Source of the DNA: Clostridia bacterium
GTDB lineage: Bacteria > Bacillota > Clostridia > Oscillospirales > CAG-272
Assembly (NCBI GenBank): GCA_028720145.1
Contig: JAQYLJ010000011.1
Span: forward strand, 1 to 36,009
Reading direction: 5' to 3'
Length of the DNA: 36,009 nt
Positions 13,616 through 21,842 of the stretch are shown here, in pieces (position 1 is the stretch's first letter; each line of letters opens with the position of its first letter). The notes under the pieces are model-generated. The model made no database searches. It was not told the DNA's origin and saw only the letters and a program-made list of their open reading frames with translations. A program made the translations under genes and the position numbers.

Positions 13616-14866
13616 TCAAGCATCAGCTGGGTGTTCTCCGCCGCGGATGATATCGCCTGCGGCGACGGGAAACGGGACGGGCAGATAGAATACCATCGAG
13701 GGATGAGGGGTTGCGGGAATCTCCCGATGCTCCTCGTCATAGAGCGCGGTACAGGAAAACGGCTGTCCGCACTTCCCGGGGGTGAGCAGTTCGAGCGGCG
13801 CGCCGACCGAGGTCTTATTGCGCTGAATACATTTTGCCTCCCCGCTCGTCGGGTCGTAGGACAGAACGGTCGCGATATACGCTTTCTCCCGAATATATCC
13901 CTTTTCGGGGCAGGTCAAGGCATCTTTGTGGCTGTCGGTGAAGAAATACCCGGTATCATAGGCGCGGTGCGAAACGCTTTCGAGTTCTCTCTGCAAGCGG
14001 GGGTCAAATGCCGTGTTCCCTGCGGTATAGGCATCCATCGCCATCCGATACGCGTTCGTCACCACTGCGGCATAATAGGCACTTTTCATACGCCCCTCAA
14101 TCTTGAACGAGGCAATCCCCGCTTCCATCAGTTCGGGGACATGGGCAATCATCGAGAGGTCGCGGCTTGACATGACGAAGGTCTCTCCCCCCTCTTCCAC
14201 AACAGGAAGGGTCATATCGGGGCGTTTCTCCTCCGTGAGTTCGAGCGCGAGCGGCTGTGCGGTATAGTTCCAACGGCAGGGCTGCGCGCACTCTCCGTGA
14301 TTGGCATCCCGCCTACAGAGATAGTTCGAGAGCAGGCATCTTCCGCTGTATGAGATGCACATGGAGCCGTGAATGAAGCATTCGAGTTCCACGCTCGCGG
14401 GTGTATTTCGACGAATCTCGCGGATTTCGTCGAGCGTCAGCTCTCGCGAGAGGACCACCCGTTTTGCCCCGAGGGCGTGCCATGCGCGCACATCTGCCGA
14501 GGAGACCGCGCTCATCTGTGTCGAGATATGCCGTTCAATTTCAGGGATTATTTCGCGGCAGAGATTCAGCACTCCGACATCTCCGATGATGAGAGCATCG
14601 GGCTTTATTTCCCCGAGAAACCGAAGATAGGTTTTGAGGGCGGCGTACTCTCTGTCCCGCGGCATGGTGTTCACGGTCACATAGACCTTGACCCCGCGGG
14701 CATGGGCATAGGCGACCGCCTCGCGCATCTCGTCCTCCCCGAAGTTATCGGCAGAGGCGCGCATCCCGAATGCCCTGCCCGCGAGGTAGACAGCGTCCGC
14801 TCCGTAGTGAATGGCGGCGCGCATCTTCTCGAAGTTCCCGGCAGGAGCAAGCAATTCAGGCATCAT
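13616..14866 (-). CDS. U32 family protein (TrhP/YrrO-like)
   Basis: 416 residues, near the 420 of B. subtilis YrrO (TrhP2). Once called collagenase-like peptidases, U32 proteins are now linked to RNA hydroxylation: TrhP for 5-hydroxyuridine at tRNA position 34 and RlhA for 23S rRNA. Visible: PELLAPAGNFEKMRAAIHYG N-terminus, ADAVYLAG, the ECFIHGSMCISYSGRCLLSN segment and a following C-x(n)-C-x3-C cluster giving the four iron-sulfur cysteines, then SSRDLS and FKIEGRMKSAYY. The C-terminus is the U32 accessory domain. ATG at 14866 has AAGGAG six bases upstream; the gene overlaps the FkbM gene by 11 bp, so the two are coupled. Assignment to tRNA modification is by similarity. Confidence 0.92.
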   Translation of the reverse strand: MMPELLAPAGNFEKMRAAIHYGADAVYLAGRAFGMRASADNFGEDEMREAVAYAHARGVKVYVTVNTMPRDREYAALKTYLRFLGEIKPDALIIGDVGVLNLCREIIPEIERHISTQMSAVSSADVRAWHALGAKRVVLSRELTLDEIREIRRNTPASVELECFIHGSMCISYSGRCLLSNYLCRRDANHGECAQPCRWNYTAQPLALELTEEKRPDMTLPVVEEGGETFVMSSRDLSMIAHVPELMEAGIASFKIEGRMKSAYYAAVVTNAYRMAMDAYTAGNTAFDPRLQRELESVSHRAYDTGYFFTDSHKDALTCPEKGYIREKAYIATVLSYDPTSGEAKCIQRNKTSVGAPLELLTPGKCGQPFSCTALYDEEHREIPATPHPSMVFYLPVPFPVAAGDIIRGGEHPADA

Positions 14867-15971
14867 GGAGTTCTCCTTTCTCTTTCGGTACGGCAATACA
14901 CAGGGTCTCCCACGCGGGCAGACACCTCTTTCGTCTGAGATAATAGCGGTAATCGGGGGTGAGGCGCGCGAGCAGGAGCGGGAGCGCATAAAGGTCGCGC
15001 GGACGGTGATAGGCAGAGAGCAGCACCGTAGGGCGCGCGCGTGCAAGGGTCTTTTTCGACCCGAGGAGTGCCTCTTCTTCGGCTCCCTCGACATCGTACT
15101 TGATGAGGTCGGGCATCCCCTCGCCGAGAATCTCATCGAGGGTGAGTAGCGGGACTGTGGCGGTCTTTGCTTCGTAAGATGCCCCCATGAGCGAAGAATT
15201 TCGGTTCCCGCCCCGCTGAAAGACCCCCTCGCCCGCTTCGTTCCAAAGTGCGGCTTGCACACACGAAACTTTTACGCCCGTAAGACTTTCCGCATAGGCG
15301 GTGAGTTTCCGATAGTTCTTGACATCCGGCTCAATACAGACTGCCTCGCGGAGCGGCGCGCCCATGGAGATCAGTTCCGAAAGTGTATCACCGGTATACG
15401 CACCCGCATCGACATACGAGCGCACCCGCTCGGGCATCATCAGGGCGCGGGTCGCACCGTCGGGCGTACAGGCGCGCTCCAAGGCGAGCGGGTCTCCCGA
15501 GAGTTTCGCACGCAGGATTTCGGCATACAGCTCCCGGGACATTTCATCCTCAAATAGCGATAATGCCGCCTTGAAATCGTCAAAATGTTCGTGATAAAAC
15601 GCGGCATCAAACAATTCTTCGCCTACTACGGGCAAATCGGGAACATAGAGTTTCTCTTGCCTTGCAAGCGAGAAAATCCCATCGAGCACCTCCGTCCGCG
15701 AGGAGCCGAACGCAAGGACAAGCGCGTACTGCGGGTATTTCTCCCGCACCTCGGAGAACGAGAGGACCCGCTTCCCGTGAAAGACCTGTCCGCGGACGAA
15801 CCCGTCCGATGCGACGAAATCTGCGGCTGTCAGTCCATGTGCTGCAAAAGCGGTAAGCAGTTTATCCGCCCCGTTCCCCATCCCGTAGATGATGAGCGGG
15901 CGGGTCTCTGACGAAAGGCGCGACCAAATGTCCTCTCCCGTGTCAAACGGCAATATCTCTTCGTCTCTCAC
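14856..15971 (-). CDS. FkbM family methyltransferase with N-terminal Rossmann-like domain
   Basis: 371 residues from a GTG at 15971 preceded by GGGGAGGGG; a longer reading to 16028 lacks a ribosome site. The C-terminal half (about 190-350) is a SAM-dependent methyltransferase: SYVDAGAYTGDT (motif I), CIEPD (acidic end of strand 2), and LIKYDVEGAEEEALLG, typical of FkbM enzymes that O-methylate sugars or polyketides. The N-terminal part (about 25-115; PLIIYGMGNGADKLL, VLAFGSSRTEV) resembles a nucleotide or sugar-binding Rossmann domain seen in other FkbM proteins. No glycan cluster is nearby; the substrate is unknown. Shares an operon with the U32 gene. Confidence 0.85.
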   Translation of the reverse strand: MRDEEILPFDTGEDIWSRLSSETRPLIIYGMGNGADKLLTAFAAHGLTAADFVASDGFVRGQVFHGKRVLSFSEVREKYPQYALVLAFGSSRTEVLDGIFSLARQEKLYVPDLPVVGEELFDAAFYHEHFDDFKAALSLFEDEMSRELYAEILRAKLSGDPLALERACTPDGATRALMMPERVRSYVDAGAYTGDTLSELISMGAPLREAVCIEPDVKNYRKLTAYAESLTGVKVSCVQAALWNEAGEGVFQRGGNRNSSLMGASYEAKTATVPLLTLDEILGEGMPDLIKYDVEGAEEEALLGSKKTLARARPTVLLSAYHRPRDLYALPLLLARLTPDYRYYLRRKRCLPAWETLCIAVPKEKGELHDA

Positions 15972-15986
15972 GGTGCCCCTCCCCTC

Positions 15987-16015
15987 TTGCAAATACGGTT
16001 TCTTTGTGCTAAACT
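15987..16015 (+). promoter_or_regulatory. Promoter of the HIT protein gene
   Basis: -35 TTGCAA (15987-15992) and -10 TAAACT (16010-16015), 17-base spacer, in the gap between divergent FkbM and HIT genes. Confidence 0.65.
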
Positions 16016-16045
16016 TGAAAAAAATCAAATGCGAGGTATTGTTCT

Positions 16046-16384
16046 ATGGACTGTCTTTTCTGTAAAATCATCGCGGGGGAAATCCCCTCGACCAAGGTCT
16101 ATGAAAACGAGTATGTCTACGCGTTCCGCGATATCAACCCGCAGGCACCCGTCCATGTTTTGGTCATCCCGAAAACGCACATCGCGTCCGCGGACGAAGT
16201 CACGCCCGAGAACAGCGCGGCGGTGACTCATGTATTCGAGGCGATTCCCGCCGTCGCGAAGGCGTGCGGGCTCACGAACGGCTACCGCGTCATCACGAAT
16301 GTGGGCGAAGACGGCTGTCAATCGGTGAAACACATCCATTTCCACCTGCTCGGCGGAAAACAACTGCCCGAAACCATGGCGTAA
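16046..16384 (+). CDS. hinT: HIT family purine nucleotide-binding protein (HinT)
   Basis: 112 residues. HinT proteins hydrolyse AMP-lysine and nucleoside phosphoramidates. The family starts with MDCLFCKIIAGEIPS and ends with the histidine triad HIHFHLLGG; both are present, as is the DINPQAPVHVLVIPKTHI core. The two Cys near the N-terminus are common in the family, sometimes with a His/Cys zinc site. GAGG lies about nine bases before the ATG. It stands alone between its own promoter and a bidirectional terminator shared with rplS. Confidence 0.95.
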   Translation: MDCLFCKIIAGEIPSTKVYENEYVYAFRDINPQAPVHVLVIPKTHIASADEVTPENSAAVTHVFEAIPAVAKACGLTNGYRVITNVGEDGCQSVKHIHFHLLGGKQLPETMA

Positions 16385-16423
16385 TCGGCAGAACCACAAA
16401 ATCGGTATAAAAAAGCAAGATAG

Positions 16424-16458
16424 CAAAACAACCGCTGATAATTCAGCGGTTGTTTTTT
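16424..16458. terminator. Bidirectional terminator between hinT and rplS
   Basis: AACAACCGCTGA (16427-16438) pairs perfectly with TCAGCGGTTGTT (16443-16454), loop TAAT, T-run on the right and A-run on the left. Confidence 0.93.
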
Positions 16459-16474
16459 GCCACCCAAAGAAAAA

Positions 16475-16816
16475 TCAAATCTTCTCTTTGACTTTGGCGG
16501 CTTTCCCTACTCTGTCACGCAGATAGAAGAGTTTCGCACGACGGGCAACACCGCGACGAATGACCTCAACCTTCTCGACATTGGGAGAATGCAGGGGGAA
16601 GGTTTTCTCGACGCCGCAACCGTAAGAAACGCGTCTCACGGTAAAGGTTTCGGAAATGCCACCGTTGCGGCGGGCAATCACCGTACCCTCGTACATCTGG
16701 ATTCTGGTCTTAGCACCTTCCTTGATTCTGTTGTGGACACGGACGGTATCCCCAACATTGAACTCAGGGACTGTCTCCTTGAGTTGCTCGCTCGTAAAAG
16801 CCTCAATCTTATCCAT
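16475..16816 (-). CDS. rplS: Ribosomal protein L19
   Basis: 113 residues. L19 lies at the interface of the 50S and 30S subunits. The sequence follows the family throughout: [67 protein letters not shown] and [16 protein letters not shown]. The start at 16816 is set by similarity to B. subtilis L19 and by AAGGAGG eight bases upstream; the longer reading to 16894 would begin in the leader. Single gene with its own promoter, not next to trmD or rimM as in many Firmicutes. Confidence 0.97.
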   Translation of the reverse strand: MDKIEAFTSEQLKETVPEFNVGDTVRVHNRIKEGAKTRIQMYEGTVIARRNGGISETFTVRRVSYGCGVEKTFPLHSPNVEKVEVIRRGVARRAKLFYLRDRVGKAAKVKEKI

Positions 16817-16891
16817 TCTGAGACCCTCCTTAATTTTATCGGACATTCGTACCGAGTAGCAGAGGACTGTCCTACCGTTGCAAGCGCAACG
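16817..16891 (-). promoter_or_regulatory. 5' leader of rplS, possibly autoregulatory
   Basis: About 75 nt between the predicted transcription start and the rplS ATG. It holds a GTTGC-GCTT-GCAAC hairpin and a small GGAC/GTCC pair. L19 leaders that bind their own protein are known in Firmicutes; whether this one does is not shown. Confidence 0.4.
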
Positions 16892-16897
16892 CACTTT

Positions 16898-16926
16898 ATT
16901 ATAGCGGTATGTTCTGTAAAAATCAA
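16898..16926 (-). promoter_or_regulatory. Promoter of rplS
   Basis: Minus strand -35 TTGATT (16926-16921) and -10 TATAAT (16903-16898) with a 17-base spacer. Confidence 0.85.
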
Positions 16927-16980
16927 GGGGTTCACCAAAAAAAATTCACAAGTCGCGATATTTTTTTACTTTTTTCACAG

Positions 16981-17009
16981 TTGTATTTTTGACCTCTTTG
17001 CGATACAAT
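16981..17009 (+). promoter_or_regulatory. Promoter of the apgM operon
   Basis: -35 TTGTAT (16981-16986) and -10 TACAAT (17004-17009) with a 17-base spacer, diverging from rplS. Confidence 0.65.
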
Positions 17010-17060
17010 GTAAGAGAATGTATCACTATATGTAAAATTCAAGTGAACGGAGACTGCCCG

Positions 17061-18266
17061 ATGAAAGCACTCGTCATTTGCTATGACGGCATGGCGGACC
17101 GCCCCTACCCCCCGCTCGGGAATCATACGCCCATGGAACTCGCGAAGAAGCCCGCTCTCGACGGGCTCGCGCACTCGTCGCTTATCGGCACGGTCCTGAA
17201 TGTCCCGCACGGCATGGTCCCCGAGAGCGACACCGCCAATCTCGCCATTCTGTCTTATGACCCGCGGGTGTATTCCAAGGGGCGCTCCCCGCTCGAAGCG
17301 ATGGCGATGGGACTTTCCATGCTGCCCGAGGACACCGCTCTCCGCTGTAATGTCGTCACGCTGACCGAAGAGGAGCCGTATGAGGAGAAGACCATCCTCG
17401 ACCACTCGGCGGGCGAAATCTCGACCGAAGAAGCACGGGAACTGATTGAGGCGCTCGACCGAGCATTCGGGAATGAGGAACGCCGTTTCCATACCGGGGT
17501 CAGTTACCGTCACTGCATCCTCTGGAAAAATGCGTCCGACAGTTATCCCTTCTGCCGTCCGCACGATATTCTCGGGCGGAAGATAGGCGACTACCTGCCG
17601 CGCGGCGAAGAAGGAAAGCCCTTTCTCGACCTCATGAAACAAAGCTATGAAATTTTGAACCACCACCCCGTCAATGAAAAGAGACGGGCGAAAGGTCTCC
17701 CCGTCGCGAACTCCGCGTGGCTGTGGAGCCCCGGGAAAAAGCCCGCGCTCCCCTCATTCAAAGAAAAGTGGAACAAGGACGCGACTATCATCTCCGCCGT
17801 GGACCTCATCAAGGGCATCGGCATCTGCGCGGGGATGGAAGTCGTCCATATCCCCGGCGCGACCGGAAATCTGCATACCAACTACCGGGGGAAAGCCGAA
17901 GCTGCAATCGACGCTTTTCGGCGAGGGAAAGACATGGTGTATATCCATGTGGAAGCCCCGGACGAATGCGGGCATCAGGGAGATGCCGCGGGGAAAATCA
18001 AGTCGATCGAACTGATTGACGAGAAGATCCTCGCTCCCCTGCTCACCTATCTGCGGGAGACGGGCGAACCCTTCCGTATTCTCGCGCTCCCCGACCATCC
18101 GACCCCGCTCGCGCTGCGTACCCACTCGGAAGAGCCGGTCCCCTATCTTCTCTATGACAGCGAAGAGCCGCACCAAGGTGTAAACACATTCACCGAAAAG
18201 ACCGCCGAAGAAGCGGGCGACTATCTGCCCGACGGGACGGCGCTCATGGGGATGCTCTTCCGCTAA
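17061..18266 (+). CDS. apgM: Cofactor-independent phosphoglycerate mutase, archaeal type
   Basis: 401 residues. Interconverts 2- and 3-phosphoglycerate in glycolysis without 2,3-bisphosphoglycerate, through a phosphoserine and two metal ions. Visible: metal-site Asp9 in CYDGMADRP, the nucleophile Ser56 in VPESDTANLAILSYDP, the metal ligands in VEAPDECGHQGD and the C-terminal LPDHPTP and THSEEPVPYLLY. The length and these motifs fit the ApgM group of the alkaline phosphatase superfamily and not the about 510-residue GpmI. ATG at 17061 has GGAG eight bases upstream. First gene of a run of seven same-strand genes. Confidence 0.94.
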   Translation: MKALVICYDGMADRPYPPLGNHTPMELAKKPALDGLAHSSLIGTVLNVPHGMVPESDTANLAILSYDPRVYSKGRSPLEAMAMGLSMLPEDTALRCNVVTLTEEEPYEEKTILDHSAGEISTEEARELIEALDRAFGNEERRFHTGVSYRHCILWKNASDSYPFCRPHDILGRKIGDYLPRGEEGKPFLDLMKQSYEILNHHPVNEKRRAKGLPVANSAWLWSPGKKPALPSFKEKWNKDATIISAVDLIKGIGICAGMEVVHIPGATGNLHTNYRGKAEAAIDAFRRGKDMVYIHVEAPDECGHQGDAAGKIKSIELIDEKILAPLLTYLRETGEPFRILALPDHPTPLALRTHSEEPVPYLLYDSEEPHQGVNTFTEKTAEEAGDYLPDGTALMGMLFR

Positions 18267-18286
18267 AACGCCAAGAAAGGATTGCT

Positions 18287-18964
18287 ATGACAGATTTTCT
18301 GAACGGCGAGAGCAGCAGTTTCTTCCCTCAAGAGGAAGAAAAAACGCAAAATGCGCCCGATGCTAACGGGCGGCGTTTGTCCGTCTCTCCGACCGTAAAG
18401 ACCATATTCGATTATGTGGAACTGGTGGTCGTCACCGTCTGCATCATTCTCCTCGTCACGCTGTTTATGTTCCGTCATGCCGTGGTCGAAGGGTCCTCGA
18501 TGGAGACCACGCTCTCGAACGGGGAGCACCTGATGATCACCGACCTGTTCTACGACCCGCAAAGAAACGATATTGTCGTCTTTGAGAGCGAAGGAACCAC
18601 GGGCAAAGACAAGCCGCTCATCAAGCGCGTCATCGCGACGGAAGGAGAGACCGTCATCATCGACCAAGCAGGTGTTTGGGTCAATGGGTATTTGATCTCC
18701 GACGACGCGAGCACTTTTGCCAGCACCGAAGCGTGCTACTACGCAGGGTACCTCGAAACGGTACGCGCGAGACGAACAAGCGGCGACGGGTCGCATTACT
18801 ATGAATATACCGTGGGAGAGCACGAGATTTTCGTGATGGGGGACAACCGTTCGGTCGGCGGCTCCTATGACAGCCGCGCATTCGGCGCGGTGGATGTCGA
18901 TTCCGTCCTCGGTCATGTCGTCCTACGCATGTATCCCTTCTCCAAACTCGGGGGGGTCGACTGA
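18287..18964 (+). CDS. lepB: Signal peptidase I
   Basis: 225 residues. Cleaves signal peptides from secreted proteins on the outer face of the membrane using a Ser/Lys dyad. A cytoplasmic N-terminal tail of about 38 residues precedes one membrane helix (about 41-62). Catalytic Ser71 is in VVEGSSMETTL and Lys113 in LIKRVIATEG; the conserved GDNRSVGGSYDSRAFG box is near the C-terminus. The usual Pro after the Ser-Met (SMxPTL) is Thr here. Follows apgM by 20 bp and overlaps rbgA by one base (TGATG), so it is translationally coupled to it. The lepB-rbgA-rnhB order is typical of Firmicutes. Confidence 0.95.
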   Translation: MTDFLNGESSSFFPQEEEKTQNAPDANGRRLSVSPTVKTIFDYVELVVVTVCIILLVTLFMFRHAVVEGSSMETTLSNGEHLMITDLFYDPQRNDIVVFESEGTTGKDKPLIKRVIATEGETVIIDQAGVWVNGYLISDDASTFASTEACYYAGYLETVRARRTSGDGSHYYEYTVGEHEIFVMGDNRSVGGSYDSRAFGAVDVDSVLGHVVLRMYPFSKLGGVD

Positions 18965-19842
18965 TGCCGGACGAAAAGCAGATTCAGTGGTTCCCCGGGC
19001 ACATGGCGAAGACCCGCCGTATGATGAAGGAGTCCCTGCCCGATGTCGATATTGTCCTCGAACTTCTGGACGCGCGCATCCCTTACAGTTCCAAGAATCC
19101 CGAGATTCGCCGCATCGTCGGGGACAAGCCCCTCATCACCATCTTCAACAAAGCGGGCATGGCGGACCCTGCCGTCACCGCGAAATGGCGGAAGTGGTAT
19201 GAAGACCGCGGCAATCCCGCCGTCGCCCTCGACTGCATCACGGGTGAAGGGGTCTCCGACCTCAAAAACAAGGTGCGCGAAGTGCTCGCCGACAAGATTG
19301 CCCGCTACGAGGCCAAGGGGATGGGCACACGGCGGCTGAAAGCTATGCTCGTGGGAATCCCGAATGTCGGAAAGTCCTCGCTCATCAACCGTCTCGCGGG
19401 CGGCAAACACGCCAAGGTGGAGAACCGCCCCGGTGTCACTCTGACAAAACAATGGGTGTCGACCTCGATTGGGCTGACCCTGCTCGATATGCCCGGTGTC
19501 CTGTGGCCGAAATTCGATGAAAAGAAAGTGGGCGAGAACCTCGCCGTCACGGGCGCGATTCGCGACCCCATCCTCGACATGGAAGAAGTCGCCGTGGTGC
19601 TGGTCGGTCGTCTCCGCGCGGTCGCCCCTGCCCTGCTTTCAGAGCGCTATCATCTGTCGCCCGAAGACATGGACGAGAGAACCGACGGCGAGGTCATGGA
19701 ACTCATCGGGCAAAAACGGGGATTCCTCATCCGTGGCGGAGAAATCGATTTCCGTCGGACGGCGGAGATGCTTCTCGATGAATTTCGCTCGACGAAGATA
19801 GGCAGGATTTCTCTCGAAACCCCGCCGCAAAAGGAGAATTAA
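18964..19842 (+). CDS. rbgA: Ribosome biogenesis GTPase RbgA (YlqF), G4 motif altered
   Basis: 292 residues. RbgA is a circularly permuted GTPase needed for late 50S assembly. The N-terminus [13 protein letters not shown] is family-specific. The motif order is permuted: G4, then G1 GIPNVGKSS, then G3 DMPG. The C-terminal ANTAR-like region is present. The G4 motif reads NKAG ([10 protein letters not shown]) where NKxD is expected; the Asp that reads the guanine base is replaced by Gly, and codons AAC AAA GCG GGC confirm this. That could weaken guanine specificity. Everything else looks intact. In operon with lepB and rnhB. Confidence 0.94.
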   Translation: MPDEKQIQWFPGHMAKTRRMMKESLPDVDIVLELLDARIPYSSKNPEIRRIVGDKPLITIFNKAGMADPAVTAKWRKWYEDRGNPAVALDCITGEGVSDLKNKVREVLADKIARYEAKGMGTRRLKAMLVGIPNVGKSSLINRLAGGKHAKVENRPGVTLTKQWVSTSIGLTLLDMPGVLWPKFDEKKVGENLAVTGAIRDPILDMEEVAVVLVGRLRAVAPALLSERYHLSPEDMDERTDGEVMELIGQKRGFLIRGGEIDFRRTAEMLLDEFRSTKIGRISLETPPQKEN

Positions 19843-19844
19843 CC

Positions 19845-20450
19845 ATGCCGGACTATTCGTTTGAACTGGCGGCGCGCGAAGCGGGCTACCAAATCGTATG
19901 CGGCATTGACGAAGCGGGGCGCGGACCTCTCTCGGGTCCCGTCGTCGCCGCCGCCTGCGTCCTTGATCCCACTGTCGAGATTCCGGGACTGAACGACTCG
20001 AAAAAGCTCTCCCCCGCGAAACGGGAACTTCTTTTTGAAAGAATCACCGAAAGTGCGCTCGACTACGCCATCGGAATGGCATCCCCCGAAGAGATTGACC
20101 GTCTCAATATTTTGAACGCGACCATGCTCGCTATGCGGCGCGCCATCGCGGGTTTGAAGACCCCGGCGGACTTCGCGCTCGTGGACGGGAACTGTACCCG
20201 CGACTTCCCGATCCCCGCGCGGGCGATCGTCAAAGGGGACGCGCTCTCCTGTTCCATCTCCGCCGCGAGCATTCTCGCGAAAGTGACGAGAGACCGCCTG
20301 TGTCTCGAAGATGAGAAAAACTATCCGCAGTACGGATTTGCCAAACATAAAGGTTACGGCACGGCAGAACATATCGCCGCCCTGAAACAGTACGGTCCCT
20401 GCCCCATTCATCGCAAGACATTCCTCAAATTTCTCTCCTCCGAAGAATGA
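19845..20450 (+). CDS. rnhB: Ribonuclease HII
   Basis: 201 residues. Removes ribonucleotides misincorporated in DNA and RNA in RNA-DNA hybrids. The N-terminal motif [19 protein letters not shown] carries Asp22 and Glu23 of the active site, and VDGN and [12 protein letters not shown] supply the remaining family motifs; [10 protein letters not shown] is near the C-terminus. AAAGGAG lies eight bases before the ATG. Starts 2 bp after rbgA and overlaps yraN by four bases (ATGA). Confidence 0.97.
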   Translation: MPDYSFELAAREAGYQIVCGIDEAGRGPLSGPVVAAACVLDPTVEIPGLNDSKKLSPAKRELLFERITESALDYAIGMASPEEIDRLNILNATMLAMRRAIAGLKTPADFALVDGNCTRDFPIPARAIVKGDALSCSISAASILAKVTRDRLCLEDEKNYPQYGFAKHKGYGTAEHIAALKQYGPCPIHRKTFLKFLSSEE

Positions 20451-20869
20451 GTATCTTCTCGAAAGGAAAACCCCCGATAAAGACGGTCGCGCGCCGTCGC
20501 GGGGACTACGGAGAAGACGCGGCTGTACGGTATCTCCGCAAAAAGCATTTCCGTATTCGGGCGCGCAACCTGCAATTTAGCGGGCGGGAAGAAATCGATA
20601 TTATCGCAGAAGACAAACAGACAAGGCGGTATATCGAGGTCAAGACCCGCAGACAGTCCCCCGACGCGCCGAGCCGTTACGGCACCCCGTCGGACGCGGT
20701 CACGAAAGACAAGCAAGCGCATCTTCTCTCCGCCGCGAGACGGTATGAAGAGAGAAAGCCGACTGAAAAATCGAAGCAATTCGACATTATCGAGGTCTAT
20801 TTGGACCCCGCGTGTGAAGAGCCGAGCCTCCTCGCCATCCGCCATCTGGAAGACGCATTCCGCGGGTAG
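20447..20869 (+). CDS. yraN: YraN family (UPF0102) endonuclease-like protein
   Basis: 140 residues. Predicted nuclease fold of the restriction endonuclease-like/Holliday junction resolvase superfamily; cellular role is not established. The family signature is seen: [23 protein letters not shown] (split), then [22 protein letters not shown], which holds the Glu/Asp...ExK nuclease residues. Its ATG overlaps the rnhB stop (ATGA), the usual rnhB-yraN arrangement. Confidence 0.93.
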   Translation: MSIFSKGKPPIKTVARRRGDYGEDAAVRYLRKKHFRIRARNLQFSGREEIDIIAEDKQTRRYIEVKTRRQSPDAPSRYGTPSDAVTKDKQAHLLSAARRYEERKPTEKSKQFDIIEVYLDPACEEPSLLAIRHLEDAFRG

Positions 20870-20880
20870 TGCATACACTG

Positions 20881-20898
20881 TCTTACCGGGAGGTAAGA
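20881..20898 (+). promoter_or_regulatory. Hairpin over the ribosome site of the M19 dipeptidase gene
   Basis: TCTTACC (20881-20887) pairs perfectly with GGTAAGA (20892-20898), loop GGGA. The Shine-Dalgarno GGGAGG (20888-20893) is partly inside. Ribosomes finishing yraN at 20869 could open it. Confidence 0.5.
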
Positions 20899-20901
20899 CG
20901 A

Positions 20902-21792
20902 ATGCGGATTTGGCTTTTACACGCGGACACCCCTTATCGCATGTACCGAGAGCGCAAGGATTTTCAAAATCCCGCGCTCCATATACACGCAGATGCGCTC
21001 CGCGCTTTTGAAAAAGTGCGGATAGGCATGGCGTACTGGACCGATAAACGGCTCACGGACGAAGAGGGCTGGAACGCCTATCTTGTCATGCAGGCAGACG
21101 CGCAACGGAAGTTCGGTGCTCTGCAACACGACTTTTTCGGTGCCGTCGAGGACGCACGCATCCTCGCAGAGGACCCCCTCCCCCGCCTAAAACAACTGTG
21201 GCGGGACGGTGTACGGGTCATCACCCCTTTTTGGGCGGGAGAGAACCCGCTCGGCGGCGCGCATGATACCGACACTCCCCTGACCCCGCTCGGGCGCTTC
21301 ATTTTGACAAATGCACTCGCGATGGGGTTCTTACTCGATACTTCCCACGCGTCGCGCCCCGCGTTTTGGGACATGGCGCAACTCACCCGCGCACAAGGGG
21401 TGCCTCTCATCGCGACCCACTCAAATTTCTTCGACATTTGCCCGCACACACGGAACCTCACAAGAGAAGAAGCCCTCGCCATCTCGTTAAGCGGCGGGCT
21501 CATCGGACTGAACTTTGTCCCCGCGCATGTCGGAGCGCCCGCCGATATTGACGCGCTCTCCCGTCATATTGACTACGCACTCGCAAACGGGCTCGGAGAC
21601 GCGCTCGCGCTCGGGAGCGATTTTGATGGGGTAGACACCCTCGCCTGCTCCCTCCACGGAGCGGAAGACTTATCTTTCCTCGCGGATACCCTCTCCTGCC
21701 GTTTTGGGAGCGAAACCGTGGAACAAATTTTCCATCAAAATGCGGAAACCCGTCTCGGAGGGTGGCTATCCTCCGTTACAGAAAATATATGA
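20902..21792 (+). CDS. Membrane dipeptidase, peptidase M19 family
   Basis: 296 residues. M19 enzymes are zinc dipeptidases (renal dipeptidase type). Visible: LLHADTP (equivalent of HxDTP, first metal pair), GAVEDARIL with the bridging Glu, LLDTSHAS with a metal His, IATHSNFFDICPHTRNLT (second metal His and the HxRN element), and LGSDFDGVD near the C-terminus. The start at 20902 is preferred because GGGAGG is eight bases upstream; a GTG at 20869 overlapping the yraN stop is the alternative. Slightly shorter than typical M19 proteins. It may act on peptides released from the cell wall, but this is inference. Confidence 0.88.
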   Translation: MRIWLLHADTPYRMYRERKDFQNPALHIHADALRAFEKVRIGMAYWTDKRLTDEEGWNAYLVMQADAQRKFGALQHDFFGAVEDARILAEDPLPRLKQLWRDGVRVITPFWAGENPLGGAHDTDTPLTPLGRFILTNALAMGFLLDTSHASRPAFWDMAQLTRAQGVPLIATHSNFFDICPHTRNLTREEALAISLSGGLIGLNFVPAHVGAPADIDALSRHIDYALANGLGDALALGSDFDGVDTLACSLHGAEDLSFLADTLSCRFGSETVEQIFHQNAETRLGGWLSSVTENI

Positions 21793-21842
21793 CTGCCAGT
21801 GACCGATTTTCGGGTGACCGACAGTCGAGAAAAGGAACAGCC

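Noticed and set aside
21799-21821. Threonine-type riboswitch or attenuator before thrC
   Set aside because: Only two 8-bp direct repeats; no leader peptide rich in Thr or Ile and no terminator hairpin.
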